Shown: one piece after another, positions 15,105-22,924 of the stretch
Layout: every line of letters begins with the position of its first letter
How positions within the stretch are numbered: the first letter of the stretch is position 1
Source: JACJYC01 sp964558465
Lineage (GTDB): Bacteria; Bacteroidota; Bacteroidia; Chitinophagales; Saprospiraceae
NCBI GenBank assembly: GCA_964558465.1
Contig: CAZLEF010000101.1
Coordinates: 1 to 24,308 of the forward strand
Direction: 5' to 3'
DNA length: 24,308 nt
Position numbers and translations under genes: made by a program
Notes under the pieces: generated by a model
The model's database searches: none
Told to the model about the DNA's origin: nothing
The model's input: only the letters and a program-made list of their open reading frames with translations

Positions 15105-15743
15105 CTAAATCTCCCCCTCCAGCGACTTCCGGATCACCTCCGCCTTGCTGTTCACTTCCAAAGCCCTGTAGATCCGTTTGATATGATCGCGGACGGTATC
15201 CAGGGAAATTTCCAGTTTGTCGCCGATCATTTTGTAGCTCAATCCGTCGACCAGACCCCGGACGATCTCTTTTTGCCTGGGCGACAACACCTCGCCTTCC
15301 TTTGGCGCCTTGGGCATAAAATGTTCAGCGATTTTGCGGGCAATGGAGGGCGACATATAGGAACCGCCGCGGTGTACCGTAAATACGGCTTCCCGGATAT
15401 GGACCAGTGAAGTCCGTTTGGCGATATAAGAGCAAGCCCCGGCGCAGAGCGCCTGAAAAATCAGATCAGTTTCTTCAAAGGTGGTCAGCATGACGATATC
15501 CGCTTCCGGGTATTTTTCCCGGATATGCCGGATGCCGGCGATACCTGAGAGGCCCGGCAACCCGATGTCCAGCAACATCAGATCTACCGCTGGGATGGGT
15601 TGACTTTTGGTTCGCTCCATGAATTCTTCCATGCTGTTGCAAACCAGACCGGCGCGGATGGCCGGGTTTTCGCCCAGAAAATTGACCAGGCTTTCCCGCA
15701 CCAGCGGATCGTCTTCGATAATGGCAAGGTGAATCGTTTCCAT
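15105..15743 (-). CDS. NarL/FixJ-type response regulator (LuxR HTH)
   Basis: A 212-aa regulator. The receiver domain (1-125) has the acidic pocket in IIEDDP, phospho-acceptor D59 in LMLLDIGLPG, the conserved Thr in MLTTFEE and the Lys in YIAKRTS. A LuxR-type helix-turn-helix follows (about 147-205; LSPRQKEIVRGLVDGLSYKMIGDKL ... TVRDHIKRIYRAL). HisKA_3 kinases normally pair with this regulator type, so it is the probable partner of the 1003-aa kinase downstream on the same strand, although an unknown gene and repeats lie between. The promoter box at 15748-15755 is so close that the mRNA may be leaderless. Confidence 0.94.
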   Translation of the reverse strand: METIHLAIIEDDPLVRESLVNFLGENPAIRAGLVCNSMEEFMERTKSQPIPAVDLMLLDIGLPGLSGIAGIRHIREKYPEADIVMLTTFEETDLIFQALCAGACSYIAKRTSLVHIREAVFTVHRGGSYMSPSIARKIAEHFMPKAPKEGEVLSPRQKEIVRGLVDGLSYKMIGDKLEISLDTVRDHIKRIYRALEVNSKAEVIRKSLEGEI

Positions 15744-15747
15744 GCAG

Positions 15748-15755
15748 CAAAGTTA
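15748..15755 (-). promoter_or_regulatory. -7 promoter box immediately before the response regulator
   Basis: The minus strand reads TAACTTTG, a perfect TAnnTTTG, ending only 4 bp before ATG 15743. Transcription would begin at or within a few bases of the start codon. The -33 element is not clear. Confidence 0.5.
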
Positions 15756-15832
15756 AGGTAATATGGCAGTGATGACGGCCACATCTTGATGTGGAAGGTT
15801 GAATTTATACGCGCCCAGTCTCCAGTCCCTCA

Positions 15833-15984
15833 GTCACCAAGTCACCAGATCACCAGATCACCAAGTCACCAAGTCTCCAGATCACCAAGTCACCAAGTCT
15901 CCAAGTCACCAGATCACCAAGCCACCAAGTCACCAGATCACCAAGTCACCAAGTCTCCAGATCACCAAGTCTCCAAGTCTCCAA
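15833..15984. repeat. Octamer array, 19 units (GTCACCAA family)
   Basis: Nineteen consecutive 8-bp units fit the pattern [G/A]TC[A/T]CCA[A/G], with one GCCACCAA exception: GTCACCAA, GTCACCAG, ATCACCAA, ATCACCAG, GTCTCCAA and GTCTCCAG in mixed order. Two imperfect units precede it from 15818. It ends 4 bp from the stop codon of the phosphoribosyltransferase and starts about 75 bp upstream of the response regulator promoter. Confidence 0.92.
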
Positions 15985-15988
15985 AAAC

Positions 15989-16483
15989 CTACTTCAACTC
16001 CGCATAAAACTCCTCCGTATCCCGGATGCGAACCTCGATTTCCTGGAGCAAGGTCGTGGCCAGCGAAAGACCGACATAATTCACCTTTATGGGAAAGGAT
16101 TTGTGGGTGCGGTCCACCAGCACCACCGTTTCAATTTTTTTCGGCAGGATATCCAGCATCGGTTTGCAGGCGTAAAACATAGTCCGTCCGGTATTGGCCA
16201 CATCGTCGGCAATGATGACAGATTTGCCGGTCAACTCCTCCACCGGCATTTCGATTTTTACCGGCTCCCCGATGGGGTTGGCAGGGTTCAGCCGGATACG
16301 GGTCAGGATGACCGGTATCCTGGTCAAACCCTTGAGCTCTTCCATCAGCAAGAGCGCAAAGGCCATTCCATTATTGTTGATGCCGGCCAGGATAATTTCA
16401 GGTTCCTCAAAATTGTTCTCCAGAATTTCAATGGCCAACCTTCTGATCTTTTGCCGGATTTGCCGGTCGTTTAATATTCTCAT
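15989..16483 (-). CDS. PyrR-like phosphoribosyltransferase
   Basis: A 164-aa type I phosphoribosyltransferase starting at ATG 16483. The frame stays open to 16573, but the extension only translates the decamer repeat upstream and is rejected. The PRPP-binding signature is VIIADDVANTGRT (89-101, D93 and D94). The start (MRILNDRQIRQKIRRLAIEILENN), the flexible-loop segment (TRIRLNPANP) and the VLVDRTHKSFPIKVNYVG stretch (121-138) resemble PyrR, the pyrimidine attenuator/uracil phosphoribosyltransferase. Bacteroidota copies are usually annotated only as phosphoribosyltransferase, and no pyr genes are nearby, so the substrate and any RNA-binding role are not established. Confidence 0.88.
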   Translation of the reverse strand: MRILNDRQIRQKIRRLAIEILENNFEEPEIILAGINNNGMAFALLLMEELKGLTRIPVILTRIRLNPANPIGEPVKIEMPVEELTGKSVIIADDVANTGRTMFYACKPMLDILPKKIETVVLVDRTHKSFPIKVNYVGLSLATTLLQEIEVRIRDTEEFYAELK

Positions 16484-16510
16484 GGCATAAATCTGTCTCA
16501 ATTTTAAAAA

Positions 16511-16560
16511 CCACCCCAAACCACCCCAAACCACCCCAAACCACCCCAAACAACCCCAAA
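16511..16560. repeat. Decamer array CCACCCCAAA
   Basis: Four perfect CCACCCCAAA units and one CAACCCCAAA, starting 27 bp upstream of the phosphoribosyltransferase start codon, inside its promoter or leader region. Confidence 0.9.
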
Positions 16561-16593
16561 CAACGGTGGGCAAAACCCAACCCCCAAACCTTT

Positions 16594-16621
16594 ACCCGCC
16601 TACGCCGAGGCTGCGGCGGGT
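16594..16621. repeat. ACCCGCC/GGCGGGT hairpin
   Basis: Perfect 7-bp stem around TACGCCGAGGCTGC. It lies in the divergent gap between the phosphoribosyltransferase and the Fe-S membrane protein. Confidence 0.5.
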
Positions 16622-16693
16622 CAAACTCCCATTTATTCCCTACCTTAGCCACCACAAAACAAAACCTCCTTTCTACGGCCAAAAATAGGGAAT

Positions 16694-18016
16694 ATGATCC
16701 AACAAATGTTATTTGTCCTCATTGCAGCTTTTGCGCTGGGCTATGCAGGGCGCCAATTTATGCGCATCCGGCGCAATATTTTACTCGGGCAGGCTAAAAA
16801 AATAGGCGGCAACCGGGATCAGCGCTGGCGCAATGTCTTGCTGGTGGCATTTGGCCAGCAAAAAATGTTCAAACGCTGGATACCGGCCGTTTTGCATTTT
16901 TTTATTTACGCCGCCTTTTTGCTGACGCAGGTTGAACTGATTGAGATCTTTATCGACGGTATGACCGGCGACCACCGCTTTTTCTGGCCGGCCCTGGGCG
17001 GATTTTATACTTTTCTCATCAGTTTTATAGAGGTGTTATCAGCCCTGGCCTTGATTGCGACGCTGGTTTTCCTTGCCCGACGCAATATCCTGAAGGTGCC
17101 GCGATTCCACAAACCTGAGATGAAAGGCTGGCCCTTCAAGGACGCCAACCTTATCCTGTACCTGGAGTTTGCCCTGATTTTTTTCATTTTTACGATGAAC
17201 AGCGCCGATATGGCCCTGCACGACAACGAATACGGGTTTCTCATTAGCCAATACCTTTCCCCGGTCTGGACGGGCGCTTCCGAACCCGCCCTGCATTTTG
17301 CCGAAAGGGTAGGGTGGTGGGGCCATATCCTGGTGGTCTTCGCCTTCCTGAATTACCTGCCTTTTTCCAAACACCTGCACATCGTGCTGGCCTTTCCGAA
17401 TACCTGGTATGCGAACCTCAATCCAAGGGGTGAGATGGAAAATATGCCGGCTATCATGAACGAGGTCAAAAACATGATGGGCCTGGGCGGAAACGACGGT
17501 GGCGATACCGCCCAGGCGGAAATCCCGGAGTTTGGATCGAATGACGTTTTCAACCTGAGTTGGAAAAACCTGCTCGACGCTTATTCTTGCACCGAATGCG
17601 GCCGTTGCACCTCGGTATGCCCGGCCAACCTGACCGGCAAAAAATTATCGCCCCGCAAAATCCTGATGGATATCCGCGACCGGGCCGAAGAGGTCGGGCG
17701 AAATCTGGACAGTAAAAACCGTAACTTTGCAAAAGACCCGGAAAAACCGCTTACATCCGGCAATTATCAGGACGGCAGGAGCCTGTTCGATTACATCACC
17801 CGAGAGGAAATCCACGCCTGCACCACCTGCAACGCCTGCGTGGAAGCCTGCCCGGTGTTGATCAACCCCCTCGACCCGATCCTGAAACTGCGCCGGTATG
17901 AGATCCTGACCGAAAGCGCCGGCCCGGCCGACTGGCTGCCCCTGTTCAACAGCATCGAAAACGGCGGCGCCGCCTGGGCCATGAATATCGACCGGGAACA
18001 ATGGACGCGGGATTGA
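16694..18016 (+). CDS. HdrC-like membrane iron-sulphur protein
   Basis: A 440-aa protein with an N-terminal membrane part and a cytoplasmic ferredoxin part. About five membrane helices are visible (near 3-20, 58-82, 96-130, 152-172 and 208-235), with His residues (HFFIY, HILVV, HLHIV) that could ligate heme as in NarI-like subunits. Two [4Fe-4S] motifs follow: C299-X2-C-X2-C-X3-C309-P (CTECGRCTSVCP) and C376-X2-C-X2-C-X3-C386-P (CTTCNACVEACP). This is the HdrC/GlpC/EtfQO-like layout that moves electrons between a soluble donor and membrane quinone. Its natural partner is the HdrB-like protein at 18806-19600. ATG 16694 is preceded by a weak TACCTTAG box at 16641-16648. Confidence 0.9.
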   Translation: MIQQMLFVLIAAFALGYAGRQFMRIRRNILLGQAKKIGGNRDQRWRNVLLVAFGQQKMFKRWIPAVLHFFIYAAFLLTQVELIEIFIDGMTGDHRFFWPALGGFYTFLISFIEVLSALALIATLVFLARRNILKVPRFHKPEMKGWPFKDANLILYLEFALIFFIFTMNSADMALHDNEYGFLISQYLSPVWTGASEPALHFAERVGWWGHILVVFAFLNYLPFSKHLHIVLAFPNTWYANLNPRGEMENMPAIMNEVKNMMGLGGNDGGDTAQAEIPEFGSNDVFNLSWKNLLDAYSCTECGRCTSVCPANLTGKKLSPRKILMDIRDRAEEVGRNLDSKNRNFAKDPEKPLTSGNYQDGRSLFDYITREEIHACTTCNACVEACPVLINPLDPILKLRRYEILTESAGPADWLPLFNSIENGGAAWAMNIDREQWTRD

Positions 18017-18044
18017 TGTTGTTTTTTATTTAAATTCAGGCAAT

Positions 18045-18641
18045 ATGCAAACCATCAAAAATATTGACGAACTGGATCTGGATAAAACCTATACCTACGC
18101 CGATTATCTTTTATGGCGGTTCGAAGATATGGTGGAACTGATTCGGGGGAAAATACACAAAATGAGCCCGGCGCCGAGGCGGAAACACCAGGCGATTTCA
18201 AGAGATATCGGACTCAGGTTGTATCAATATTTATATAAAAAACCCTGTCAGGTTTATTTCGCTCCCTTTGACGTCCGTTTTCCCGGACCTGGAAATTCGC
18301 CGGATACCCCGATTTATACCGTCGTCCAGCCGGATATTTGTGTGGTTTGCGATGAAAAAAAACTCGATGACCTGGGCTGTATCGGCGCACCGGACATGAT
18401 CGTGGAGGTGGCTTCTCCTTCCACTGTTCAACTCGATTTCAAGGATAAATACGAAATTTACGAAACCGCCGGTGTAAGAGAATATTGGATCGTGCTGCCC
18501 AAAGAAAAATCGGTCCACGTCTTTTTGCTCAACAATGCAGGCAAATTCGATCTGGTGGACATCTACGACCAACCTTCAACCGTAAAAGTGAATATCTTTG
18601 ACGGCCTTGCCCTGGACTGGGACGATATATTCCGCGACTAA
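18045..18641 (+). CDS. Uma2-family (DUF820) PD-(D/E)XK nuclease-fold protein
   Basis: A 198-aa Uma2-family protein. Typical marks: YTYADYLLW near the start, E31 in VELIRGKI, the KHQAISRDIGLRLYQYL helix, QPDICVVCDEKKL with the catalytic-type Asp, and DMIVEVASPSTVQLDFKDKYEIYETAGVREYWIV, which supplies the Glu and Lys of the nuclease core. The fold predicts endonuclease activity, but no Uma2 function is settled; the family is abundant in cyanobacteria and patchy in Bacteroidota. It lies 28 bp after the HdrC-like gene and about 165 bp before the HdrB-like gene, separating two genes normally expected side by side. Confidence 0.9.
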   Translation: MQTIKNIDELDLDKTYTYADYLLWRFEDMVELIRGKIHKMSPAPRRKHQAISRDIGLRLYQYLYKKPCQVYFAPFDVRFPGPGNSPDTPIYTVVQPDICVVCDEKKLDDLGCIGAPDMIVEVASPSTVQLDFKDKYEIYETAGVREYWIVLPKEKSVHVFLLNNAGKFDLVDIYDQPSTVKVNIFDGLALDWDDIFRD

Positions 18642-18695
18642 TATTTAAGGATCCGGGATCTGTTGATGCGAAAATCCAAACCATCTAACTAATAT

Positions 18696-18743
18696 GTTGA
18701 TTCGTTTATTTGTTTATTCGTTGATTTGTTGATTTGTTGATTC
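18696..18743. repeat. Octamer array GTTGATTT (complement of AAATCAAC), 6 units
   Basis: Units in order: GTTGATTC, GTTTATTT, GTTTATTC, GTTGATTT, GTTGATTT, GTTGATTC. This is the reverse complement of the ATCAACAA array at 5819-5921 and 14102-14130. It runs into palindrome copy f. Confidence 0.85.
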
Positions 18744-18745
18744 GA

Positions 18746-18761
18746 CCACGCCGAGGCGTGG
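18746..18761. repeat. CCACGCC palindrome, copy f
   Basis: CCACGCC-GA-GGCGTGG, perfect 7-bp stem with a 2-nt centre, between the octamer array at 18696-18743 and the nonamers at 18768-18794. Confidence 0.85.
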
Positions 18762-18767
18762 CGTTCC

Positions 18768-18794
18768 AATCCAAACAATCCAATCAATCCAATC
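18768..18794. repeat. Nonamer array AATCCAATC
   Basis: AATCCAAAC, AATCCAATC, AATCCAATC, ending 11 bp before the ATG of the HdrB-like gene. Confidence 0.7.
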
Positions 18795-18805
18795 AATTTA
18801 AATAA

Positions 18806-19600
<795 letters not shown>

Positions 19601-19704
19601 TGGAACGGGGTACGGCGCCAACCAATCCCCCGAAGGGGTCTCCATAGGAGTCCGTTGGACCTTCGGACAACCAATTGAGGAATTGAAGAATTGAAGAACC
19701 GAGA

Positions 19705-19772
19705 AATCGAATCAATCGAATCAATCGACCACGCCGCGGCGTGGCGAATCAATCGAATCAATCGAATCAATC
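19705..19772. repeat. Nonamer arrays GAATCAATC flanking palindrome g
   Basis: Two AATCGAATC units (19705-19722) lie left of the palindrome and three GAATCAATC units (19746-19772) lie right of it. The last unit overlaps the TGA stop codon (19767-19769) of the E1 gene on the minus strand. Confidence 0.85.
19729..19744. repeat. CCACGCC palindrome, copy g
   Basis: CCACGCC-GC-GGCGTGG, perfect; because the centre is GC the whole 16-bp element is a continuous palindrome with no loop. Confidence 0.88.
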
Positions 19773-21839
19773 CATTATCATCTTCCCCATCGCTGCAACT
19801 ACTTTCTCCGCCGAAAGGATCATCGTCCGTTCCAACACCTCGTTCAGCGGGATCGCCGGCAGGTTTTCCGACCCGATCGTGCGGACGGGCGCATCCAGCC
19901 ATTCGAAACAGTTTTCCTGAATGCGCGCTGCAAGGCTTTGCGCAAAACTGTTGTTCACCGGTTCTTCCGTTACCACCAGGATCTTTCCGTGGCGTTTGGC
20001 CGATTCAAAGATCAGCTCCTCGTCCAGGGGGAAAATCGTCCGAAGGTCCAGCACTTCCACCTGGCCGGGGAAGGATTTTGCAGCGTTCAACGCCCAGTGT
20101 ACCCCCATGCCGTAAGTAACCACCAGCAGGGATTCGCCTTTTTCGACCTTTTCCGCCTGAACGGCCAGCGTTATCGCCGCTTTGCCCAAGGGCAGGATAT
20201 AATCTTCCGCCGGTTCGACGGATTTGGCGGCCTCCGTACCGGGTACCTTCGACCAGTACAGTCCTTTGTGCTCCAGTACCACCACCGGGTTGGGGTCGTA
20301 ATAGGCCGCCTTGAGTAACCCCTTCAGGTCGGCGCCGTTGCTGGGATAGGCGATCTTGATGCCCCGGATATTGGCCAGCACCGATTCCACGCTGGAGGAA
20401 TGGTAAGGCCCGCCGCTGCCGTAAGCGCCGATGGGTACCCGCAGCACCATGCTCACCGGCCATTTTCCGTTGGACAGGTAACAGGACCGGCTCGCTTCCG
20501 AAAACAACTGGTTCAGGCCCGGCCAGATATAGTCGGCGAACTGTACCTCGACGATGGGCCGAAGGCCGGCCGCCGACATGCCCACCGTGCTGCCGATGAT
20601 GAACGCCTCCTGTATCGGGGTGTTGAAGACCCGTTCGTGACCAAATTTTTGGGCCAGGGTAGCCGCTTCCCGGAATACGCCCCCGAGCCGGGCGCCTACA
20701 TCCTGGCCGTACAACAGGCATTCGGGATGGCGACGCATCAGCTCTTCAATGGCGTGCAGCGCACAGTCCACCATAACGGAGGCCTTTCCCCCGGCAGGGT
20801 GGCGTTCGCCTTTTTCTTCCAGCACCGTTGCAGGAGCAAAATCGTGGGTGAAAAGATCTCCAGGTTCCGGATCAGGCGCGGATTTTGCCCGGATGAAGTC
20901 GGCCTCTACTTTTTTGGCTGCTTCTTTCTCCAGCAGGTCCAATTCCGAAACATCGACGCCCTCTTCCAGCAATGCCTGGCGAAAAGCCGGAAATGGGTCG
21001 CGCTCACGGTGGGATTCCAGGTCGTCGCGGTACCATTCCTTTCGAACCCCCGAGGTATGGTGGTTCAGCAAGGGTACAACAGCATGGACCAGGAACGGCC
21101 GCCGCTCCTGCCGGATTTTCCGGATGACCGTTTGCAGGGTTTTGTAAGATTCCAGGAAGTCTGAACCGTCGATGCGGATCGCCTCGATGCCGTGAAAACC
21201 CTGGATGAATTCAAATGCATTTTGAGCGCGGGTTTCGGCGGCTGTAGCGGAGATATCCCAGCCGTTGTCCTGCACGAGGTACAGGATCGGCAATTGTTTC
21301 AGGGCGGCCATTTGGAATGCCTCCGAAACCTCGCCCTCCGTGATGGCGGCGTCGCCGAACGAACAGACCACCACGGGTTTTTCCGGGTTTTCTTTGGCAT
21401 CCAGCCCGGTTTTTTCTCTGTACCGAACGCCGAGGGCGATGCCGGTTGTGGGAATGCCCTGCATGCCGGTGGCCGAACTTTGGTGGATGATCCGAGGTTT
21501 GTCCGGGTCGTTTAAACTTGGATGGGCGTAATAGGACCTTCCGCCGGAGAACGGATCGTCGCGTTTGGCCATCAGTTGCAGCATCAGGTGGTACGGCTCC
21601 ATGCCGATACCAAGCAGGAGGGCGTCGTCGCGGTAGTAGGGCGATACCCAGTCCTGCGGCTTCAACTGAAGCGCCAGTGCGAGTTGGATGCCTTCGTGGC
21701 CGCGGCTGGTTGCGTGAACGTATTTGGAAACCTGCTTGAAATGGGCCTCGTAAATATCCGTCATGGCCTTGGCCGTCGCCATAAGCCGGTAAGCCTTCAG
21801 CAGCACAGCGCGGCTGACATTGGTTTTGGTTGGGTACAT
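19767..21839 (-). CDS. 2-oxoacid dehydrogenase E1 component, alpha-beta fusion
   Basis: A 690-aa protein joining both E1 subunits. The alpha half (about 1-330) has the substrate/TPP entry region RGHEGIQLALAL and the thiamine diphosphate motif from G162-D163 (FGDAAITEGE) to N192 (VQDN). The beta half (about 350-690) has LLYGQDVG, PIQEAFIIGSTVGMSAAGLRPIVEVQFADY and GAYGSGGPYHSSS, as in branched-chain 2-oxoacid dehydrogenase E1 beta. The reaction is oxidative decarboxylation of a 2-oxoacid and transfer of the acyl group to the lipoyl domain of E2; E2 and E3 are not in the window. Specificity for branched-chain acids is inferred from the crotonase in the operon. The gene follows the 83-aa gene with a 21-bp gap. 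Confidence 0.93.
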   Translation of the reverse strand: MYPTKTNVSRAVLLKAYRLMATAKAMTDIYEAHFKQVSKYVHATSRGHEGIQLALALQLKPQDWVSPYYRDDALLLGIGMEPYHLMLQLMAKRDDPFSGGRSYYAHPSLNDPDKPRIIHQSSATGMQGIPTTGIALGVRYREKTGLDAKENPEKPVVVCSFGDAAITEGEVSEAFQMAALKQLPILYLVQDNGWDISATAAETRAQNAFEFIQGFHGIEAIRIDGSDFLESYKTLQTVIRKIRQERRPFLVHAVVPLLNHHTSGVRKEWYRDDLESHRERDPFPAFRQALLEEGVDVSELDLLEKEAAKKVEADFIRAKSAPDPEPGDLFTHDFAPATVLEEKGERHPAGGKASVMVDCALHAIEELMRRHPECLLYGQDVGARLGGVFREAATLAQKFGHERVFNTPIQEAFIIGSTVGMSAAGLRPIVEVQFADYIWPGLNQLFSEASRSCYLSNGKWPVSMVLRVPIGAYGSGGPYHSSSVESVLANIRGIKIAYPSNGADLKGLLKAAYYDPNPVVVLEHKGLYWSKVPGTEAAKSVEPAEDYILPLGKAAITLAVQAEKVEKGESLLVVTYGMGVHWALNAAKSFPGQVEVLDLRTIFPLDEELIFESAKRHGKILVVTEEPVNNSFAQSLAARIQENCFEWLDAPVRTIGSENLPAIPLNEVLERTMILSAEKVVAAMGKMIMD

Positions 21840-21860
21840 TTGGTCAAGGCTTTGATCCGG

Positions 21861-22112
21861 CTATTCCGGTAATTCGGGCAGCCGGTTCAGGTTGTCAGTA
21901 TATTTAACCTCGTCGAAAGGCTGATTGTTTTTCATCACTTCAAAAAGGGCGGCGGCTACGCAGGCGGAGATCAGTTTTTTGGCGTTTTCCCGGTCGTAAC
22001 CTTCCTCCACAAGCCGTTCGAGGGTCAGCCGGGTCACTTTTGGATCATCCGCGCGGAGTTGGTTTTCCACTACTTCCAGGAACTGCTGTTGCAGGATATC
22101 TTCCACACGCAT
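21861..22112 (-). CDS. Conserved-looking 83-aa protein in the E1 operon
   Basis: A short gene starting at ATG 22112, 5 bp after the crotonase stop codon and ending 21 bp before the E1 start. A longer in-frame reading to 22382 is a shadow of the crotonase gene. The product is soluble, acidic and helical: MRVEDILQQQFLEVVENQL, then TRLTLERLVEEGYDRENAKKLISACVAAALFEVM, then NQPFDEVKYTDNLNRLPELPE. It has no signal, no membrane helix and one Cys. I do not recognise a named family. Its position suggests an accessory role in the E1 or acyl-CoA step, or simple co-expression. Confidence 0.8.
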   Translation of the reverse strand: MRVEDILQQQFLEVVENQLRADDPKVTRLTLERLVEEGYDRENAKKLISACVAAALFEVMKNNQPFDEVKYTDNLNRLPELPE

Positions 22113-22117
22113 GCCGG

Positions 22118-22924
22118 TCAGGTTTTGGTTTTGAAAGCCTCTATGGCCTGCCTGGCCGGCGGGGTCAGCACCAGCCGCCCGCTGATGGCGGCCCTTTCGG
22201 CCAGTAAAACGTCCCAGTTTTCGCAACCCTGCCAGAGTATGGCCTTGATCTCCCGCATGGCTTCCGGGCTGTAGGCGGCCAGCGTGCCGGCCAGGTGCGC
22301 CACATAAGCGTCCGTTTGTTCCACCGTCGGGAAAACCTCGGCAAAAAGTCCGTGGGTTTTGGCCCATTCCGCAGTGCGCCATTCGCCGGCATTAACAGCC
22401 AATTGGGAAAACGCCGATAAGCCCAGTTTTCGTTCCACCGCCGGCCCCACTACAAACGGCCCGATTCCTACGGCAAGTTCACTCAGTTTGATGGTTGCAT
22501 ACTGGCTGGCAATACAGTAATCCGTTGCCGCCGCCAGGCCCACGCCGCCGCCGATGGTTTTGCCCTGCACCCGGCCGATGATCAGCCTGGGGCACTTGCG
22601 CATGGCGTTGATCACCCGGGCAAAACCCATAAAAAAGGCTCTGCCTTCTTCAAAGGTCCGGATGGCCTGCAATTCATCAAAACTGGCGCCTGCGCAAAAG
22701 GTGCGGTCGCCTTCGCTTTGTAAAACAACCACGCGGGCGGAATCGTTTTGGCCGGCGGCTGAAATGGCTTTTTCCAGCTCGGATAACAGGTGTCCCGGCA
22801 ACGAATTGTGGGCGGGATGGAAGAAGGTAACGGCAGCAATACCGTCATGCACTGTAGTGGTGATCCGGCCTTCTCTGGTTAAATCTGACATGCGGATTTT
22901 TGGTTCGGGTACAAATTTAGGCAT
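22118..22924 (-). CDS. Enoyl-CoA hydratase/isomerase family protein (crotonase)
   Basis: A 268-aa crotonase. The CoA-binding and oxyanion-hole segments are visible: FCAGASFDELQ and VQGKTIGGGVGLAAATDYCIAS, with the later conserved Glu in KLSELAVGIGP. The position of the first catalytic Glu in classical hydratases is Gly here (GGGVGL), a form I associate with methylglutaconyl-CoA hydratase-like proteins of leucine breakdown; with the E1 gene in the operon this is a reasonable but unproven role. It is the first gene of a three-gene minus-strand operon. ATG 22924 gives MPKFVPEPKIRMSDL; the in-frame ATG at 22891 (MSDLTREGRI) is an equally plausible start. Confidence 0.9.
   Translation of the reverse strand: MPKFVPEPKIRMSDLTREGRITTTVHDGIAAVTFFHPAHNSLPGHLLSELEKAISAAGQNDSARVVVLQSEGDRTFCAGASFDELQAIRTFEEGRAFFMGFARVINAMRKCPRLIIGRVQGKTIGGGVGLAAATDYCIASQYATIKLSELAVGIGPFVVGPAVERKLGLSAFSQLAVNAGEWRTAEWAKTHGLFAEVFPTVEQTDAYVAHLAGTLAAYSPEAMREIKAILWQGCENWDVLLAERAAISGRLVLTPPARQAIEAFKTKT

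Noticed and set aside
15005..15984. Possible CRISPR arrays
   Set aside because: Units of 8 bp are directly contiguous with no 30-40 bp spacers, and no cas genes are present.
15786..16182. 73- and 127-codon plus-strand frames rich in SPSHQ repeats
   Set aside because: They are translations of the 19-unit octamer array; the 8-bp period gives periodic peptides in any frame, and they overlap the phosphoribosyltransferase.
16484..16573. 30-codon extension of the phosphoribosyltransferase
   Set aside because: It translates the decamer repeat (Trp/Gly/Val-rich) and is not part of the PyrR-like fold.
22113..22382. 90-codon upstream extension of the 83-aa operon gene
   Set aside because: It overlaps the crotonase in another frame and has shadow-like Gly/Arg/His composition; ATG 22112 fits the tight operon spacing.
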